Assembly (NCBI GenBank): GCA_947166165.1
Contig: CAMVDK010000006.1
Location: forward strand, 1-27,808
Direction of reading: 5' to 3'
Length of the DNA stretch: 27,808 nucleotides
From: an uncultured Porphyromonadaceae bacterium
GTDB lineage: Bacteria; Bacteroidota; Bacteroidia; Bacteroidales; Muribaculaceae
The stretch's first letter is position 1. Each line of letters begins with the position of its first letter. Below the pieces are notes generated by a model that saw only the letters and a list, made by a program, of their open reading frames with translations, was not told the origin of the DNA and ran no database searches. Shown one piece after another: positions 25,258 through 27,808 of this stretch. A program made the position numbers and the translations under genes.

Positions 25258-25285
25258 CGGCAAGAAAAAGGCGAGAAAGTTGCAG

Positions 25286-25357
25286 CTAGTGGAACTAGAA
25301 AAACTAGTGCTACTAGTATAACTAGTGCAACTAGTTCCACTAGTATAACTAGAAAAT
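25286..25357. repeat. 9-bp tandem repeat with fixed CTAG core, eight units
   Basis: CTAG occurs at 25286, 25295, 25304, 25313, 25322, 25331, 25340 and 25349, exactly every 9 bp, with variable five-base spacers (for example tggaa, tgcta, tataa, tgcaa, ttcca). Many units contain the palindrome ACTAGT. The array starts 4 bp beyond the GT2 stop codon (minus strand). Confidence 0.95.
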
Positions 25358-25361
25358 CCCC

Positions 25362-26159
25362 TCAAAGCCCGTGCTGCGTGGCGGTGAGGTGGGCGCTGCG
25401 GGTGTGGCGGCGGATGGCGCGGTTCTGCTCCAGGGCCTCGGAGTCGATGTAGGGGCGGTCGTGGTCGAGGTGCAGGGCGATGGCCGAGTAGCGGATTTGT
25501 CGTCCCCGCAGGCCGGCGTTCACCAGCCGCTCGCCCAGTTCGCGGTCCTCGCCGCCGTAGCGCATACGCTCGTCGAAGCCACGCGCGGCCAGCAGGTCGT
25601 CGCGCCAGCCCGACGAGTTCATGCCGTTCCAAGTGGCCGAAGTGGGGGTGACGGCGTTCATCAGCCGGGCAAACCAGGGCCGCTGCACCAGCTTGGTGCA
25701 CTTGAAGCTGAGGCCCAGCCCGTGGGCACGCAGCCACGCCAGCGAGAACGCGCGCTGCGACTCGACGTCGGCCCGCGTGATGGCCTGGCTCAGGGCCATG
25801 GGCAGCTTGAAGTAGCCGCCGCTCAAAAAGCAGCCTTGCCGCGCCAGGCGCTCGTGGGTGGCCAGAAAGTCGCCACGAGGCACGCAGTCCTGGTCGGTGA
25901 ACACCAGGTATTCGCTCTCGGCCACGCGCAGGGCCTCGTTCAGGATCTTCGTCTTGCAGAAACCCTGGTCCTCGTGCCAAATGTGCTTGACGGGCAGCCG
26001 GGTGGCGTAGCGCTCCACGAGCTGACGCGTGGCCGGCCCCGACCCGTCGTCGGCAATGATCACCTCGTCGGCCATGCGCTGCTGGCACAGGTAGCCCCAC
26101 AGCGTCTTCTCGAGCCATGCGGGGTTGTTGTAGGTGGATATGACGACTCCTAGCCTCAT
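25362..26159 (-). CDS. Family 2 glycosyltransferase (GT-A fold)
   Basis: This 265-residue soluble enzyme transfers a sugar from a nucleotide-activated donor to an envelope glycan, by family. It opens with VVISTYNNPAWLEKTL, followed by the nucleotide-binding Asp pair ADDGSG (36-41) and a TDQDC motif (88-92) in the DXD position. The C-terminal part has GFDERMRYGGEDRELGERL, the signature of the galactosyltransferase C-terminal (Glyco_transf_7C) segment holding the catalytic base. No membrane segments are present. It follows the DUF6048 gene by 40 bp and probably shares its transcript. Donor and acceptor are unknown; lipopolysaccharide or capsule synthesis is the likely setting. Confidence 0.93.
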   Translation of the reverse strand: MRLGVVISTYNNPAWLEKTLWGYLCQQRMADEVIIADDGSGPATRQLVERYATRLPVKHIWHEDQGFCKTKILNEALRVAESEYLVFTDQDCVPRGDFLATHERLARQGCFLSGGYFKLPMALSQAITRADVESQRAFSLAWLRAHGLGLSFKCTKLVQRPWFARLMNAVTPTSATWNGMNSSGWRDDLLAARGFDERMRYGGEDRELGERLVNAGLRGRQIRYSAIALHLDHDRPYIDSEALEQNRAIRRHTRSAHLTATQHGL

Positions 26160-26199
26160 CTTATACTTTTATAAATCGTTTCTGTGCGTGCCGATTCGC

Positions 26200-27030
26200 T
26201 CACTCATGGCTGGGGGCTGTGGCGCGGTGCAGCGGCAGGGTGTAGGCCACGCTGAAGGTGAACCCGAGGTTGCCCTTGCGGGGGCCGTAGCCGGGAATGA
26301 ACCACGGGCGGCCGCTCTGGCTGCTGCCGTAGCTGAACATGGCGTGGTAGCGGATGGTCCAGCCGAGCGACCACTGCCGCCAGATGTCGACCCGCAGCCC
26401 CGCCACCGCCTCGCCCCACAGGGCGTGGCTGCTCTGGCTGTCGATGTCGAACGTCAGGTCTTCGTCCCAGTAGCCGTTGCGGTAGGCCACGTCGGTCACG
26501 CGGTAGCGCAGCGGGCTGTAGCACAGGCGCAGGCCGAGCACAGCCTGATAGCGCGGCTCGCTCTTGTAGAGGAAGTTGTAGTTGGCTCCGAGTTTGAAGT
26601 AGGGCGACGGCCGGCCGTGGTAGGTGTAGTTCATGTCGTCGGGGGTGCTGCTGGCCCAGCCGAGTCCCATCTCGAGCACGGGCTGCAGGCGGTTCCACAG
26701 GTTGAGCGTGGCGTGGAAGTCGACGCTGGCGTAGTCCTGCCCGAAGGCCATGAGCGGCAGGTCGACGAAGTTGAGCCCCACGGTGAGGTCGGTGAGCAGC
26801 GGGTAGCGCTTGTAGGCGCGCCGCAGCGAGTCGCGCCGGGCCTCCTCGGCAGCGGCGAGCGTGTCGCCGCTCAGGAAGCGCTTGATCACCTCCTCGTCGG
26901 TGCCACGCGCCGGGGGCAGCGTGGTGTTGGTGGAGGGCTGCACGGGTGTGATGTGACGGCGGTCGGGGGCCTGACCCCAGGCCGACACGTGGAGCAGCAG
27001 CAGCGCCAATATGGGCAAGATTCGTTTCAT
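26200..27030 (-). CDS. DUF6048 family outer-membrane beta-barrel protein
   Basis: This 276-residue protein has a signal peptide (MKRILPILALLLLHVSAWGQ) and a mature part made of alternating amphipathic strands, ending in LPLHRATAPSHE. The stretch WFIPGYGPRKGNLGF followed by YTLPL near the C-terminus, the AVLEM/GLGW-like strand and the YFKLGANYNFLY strand match what I know of the Bacteroidales DUF6048 family. Residues about 21-85 form an unusual low-complexity, helix-prone extension. It starts 3 bp after the DUF6452 gene, the arrangement commonly seen in the order. Function is unknown; an outer-membrane location is inferred. Confidence 0.88.
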   Translation of the reverse strand: MKRILPILALLLLHVSAWGQAPDRRHITPVQPSTNTTLPPARGTDEEVIKRFLSGDTLAAAEEARRDSLRRAYKRYPLLTDLTVGLNFVDLPLMAFGQDYASVDFHATLNLWNRLQPVLEMGLGWASSTPDDMNYTYHGRPSPYFKLGANYNFLYKSEPRYQAVLGLRLCYSPLRYRVTDVAYRNGYWDEDLTFDIDSQSSHALWGEAVAGLRVDIWRQWSLGWTIRYHAMFSYGSSQSGRPWFIPGYGPRKGNLGFTFSVAYTLPLHRATAPSHE

Positions 27031-27033
27031 CGG

Positions 27034-27522
27034 CTAGAGGGTGGGGAAAAACAGTCGCAGGGCCACGTCGGTGCCGTTGTCGATGAGCGGCTTGACCACC
27101 TGCACCGAGTCAATCACGTTGTCGGTCACGCTGACCGAGGTGAGCTCGAAGTTGTACATCGCGCCGCATTCGGCCCCGGCAAAGTAGGCGATGGGGCGGT
27201 AGTTGAGCGTGAGCGTGTCGGCGTCGCCCGCAATGCCGGGATAGATGAACACCCACTGGCAGGTGTTGGTGGTGGCGCGCAGGGGCAGATACACCTCGCT
27301 GGTGGCCGTGGAGTCGACGAGCAGGCTGTCGCCGGGGGCGTCGATGCCGCATATGGTGAGTCCGTCGACGCTCACCTGCGTGGTGGTGCCGCTGGCATAG
27401 AAGCGCACCAGCGGCAGGGCGCTGCCGTTGTCGTAGCACGCACCGTCGGTGCACGCGGCCGCACCGAGCAGCACCGGCACGAGCAGCGTGGCCATGCGCA
27501 GTAGGGGAGCGGATGGCTTCAT
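27034..27522 (-). CDS. DUF6452 family lipoprotein
   Basis: This 162-residue protein starts at ATG 27522, overlapping the glycosyltransferase stop by 4 bases (ATGA). A longer upstream reading of the frame is rejected because the lipoprotein signal starts here and reaches its cysteine at residue 24 (LLGAAAC). The mature part is a single beta-rich domain. The C-terminal ECGAMYNFELTSV and VIDSVQVVKP fit the Bacteroidales DUF6452 family as I remember it. It precedes DUF6048 by 3 bp. Function unknown; the tight packing suggests a shared envelope-related task. Confidence 0.87.
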   Translation of the reverse strand: MKPSAPLLRMATLLVPVLLGAAACTDGACYDNGSALPLVRFYASGTTTQVSVDGLTICGIDAPGDSLLVDSTATSEVYLPLRATTNTCQWVFIYPGIAGDADTLTLNYRPIAYFAGAECGAMYNFELTSVSVTDNVIDSVQVVKPLIDNGTDVALRLFFPTL

Positions 27523-27759
27523 CGCAGTTCTTCGTCGATTTCGTAGTGGTTGCGGTCGGGGGCGTGGCGGGTGATGAGCTCGCCCAGGAAGCCGGTCAGG
27601 AACAGCTGTGTGCCTAGAATCATGGCCGTGAGCGCCAGGTAGAAGTAGGGCGAGTTGGTGACCAGCGTGTAGGTGTCGCCATGCCACATGTGGTAGAGCT
27701 TCAGGCCGCCCACGAGCACCACGGCGATGAACCCGAGCACAAACATCAGGCTGCCCAGC
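27519..27759 (-). CDS. C-terminal fragment of a membrane-anchored family 2 glycosyltransferase
   Basis: Only the last 80 or so residues are present, since the contig ends in adapter sequence at 27760. Two hydrophobic segments (VLGFIAVVLVGG and YFYLALTAMILGTQLFLTGF) are followed by FLGELITRHAPDRNHYEI, a typical end for dolichyl-phosphate-mannose-synthase-like or GtrB-like GT2 enzymes of Bacteroidales. The catalytic domain is missing from the window. The stop codon overlaps the start of the DUF6452 gene by 4 bases, indicating translational coupling. An in-frame ATG at 27746 is an internal methionine, not the start. Confidence 0.85.
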
Positions 27760-27808
27760 AGATCGGAAGAGCGTCGTGTAGGGAAAGAGTGTAGATCTCG
27801 GTGGTCGC
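27760..27808. other. Illumina TruSeq adapter sequence at the contig end (artefact)
   Basis: The final 49 bases begin AGATCGGAAGAGCGTCGTG and match, as far as I can recall it base for base, the reverse complement of the TruSeq universal adapter. This is untrimmed library sequence assembled onto the contig end. It is not part of the organism. Confidence 0.98.

Noticed and set aside
25155..25340. Small minus-strand ORF starting with GTG in the 9-bp repeat
   Set aside because: Its hydrophobic N-terminus is just the translated CTAG repeat. It runs through both promoter-like elements and the hairpin, so coding is unlikely.
27034..27687. Longer version of the DUF6452 gene starting at 27687
   Set aside because: The added part is out of character and overlaps the glycosyltransferase. 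The lipoprotein signal begins at 27522.

Overview
The window looks like a chromosomal contig of a GC-rich gut Bacteroidales bacterium, possibly Muribaculaceae or Prevotellaceae; the family assignment is inference. The evidence is a SusC/SusD outer-membrane pair, several lipoproteins with the lipobox cysteine at residue 20, DUF6452 and DUF6048 proteins, a T9SS-like C-terminal sorting tail, and Bacteroidetes-type promoter elements (TAnnTTTG) ahead of several genes. The last 49 bases (27760-27808) are not genomic. They match the reverse complement of the Illumina TruSeq universal adapter, so the real contig ends at 27759. The left end cuts through a gene.

Layout, left to right. (1) 1-8885, minus strand: a secreted multimodular GH13 alpha-amylase, followed 41 bp later by a giant secreted starch-binding-type protein that runs off the left edge (1440 residues visible, no catalytic domain recognised). 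(2) 9111-11006, plus strand: a two-gene cassette, a small Pro/Ala-rich protein and a 461-residue protein resembling SU10/DUF5309-type (HK97-fold) phage major capsid proteins. No other phage gene is visible, and the capsid-like protein starts with a hydrophobic segment. It shares a strong bidirectional terminator with the next gene. (3) 11141-13714, minus: a secreted protein with a chitobiase-C-like module, three OB-like repeats and a C-terminal dockerin-type tandem calcium-loop module. (4) 13963-21895, minus: a four-gene polysaccharide/peptide-uptake type operon (SusC, SusD, an unknown lipoprotein, a PKD/beta-propeller lipoprotein), with a promoter and leader hairpin upstream and a 12-bp-stem hairpin at its end. 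No hydrolase or regulator lies inside it. (5) 22164-23408, minus: a Cu/Zn-efflux-type permease fused to a heavy-metal-binding HMA domain. (6) 23534-25078, minus: guaA. (7) 25362-27759, minus: GT2 glycosyltransferase, DUF6048 outer-membrane protein, DUF6452 lipoprotein, and the C-terminus of a membrane-anchored GT2 enzyme, closely packed.

Functionally the left part is a secreted starch-degrading and starch-binding unit. The centre is an outer-membrane uptake system of unknown substrate, and the right part is housekeeping and envelope genes. The most unusual items are the isolated capsid-like cassette, the dockerin-type secreted protein, the apparent permease-HMA fusion through a former spacer, and three different short tandem repeats (periods 14, 9 and 7 bp) placed exactly in intergenic regions, one of them overlapping a candidate promoter. 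No tRNA, rRNA, CRISPR array, transposase or integrase was recognised. No gene-free stretch exceeds about 285 bases.
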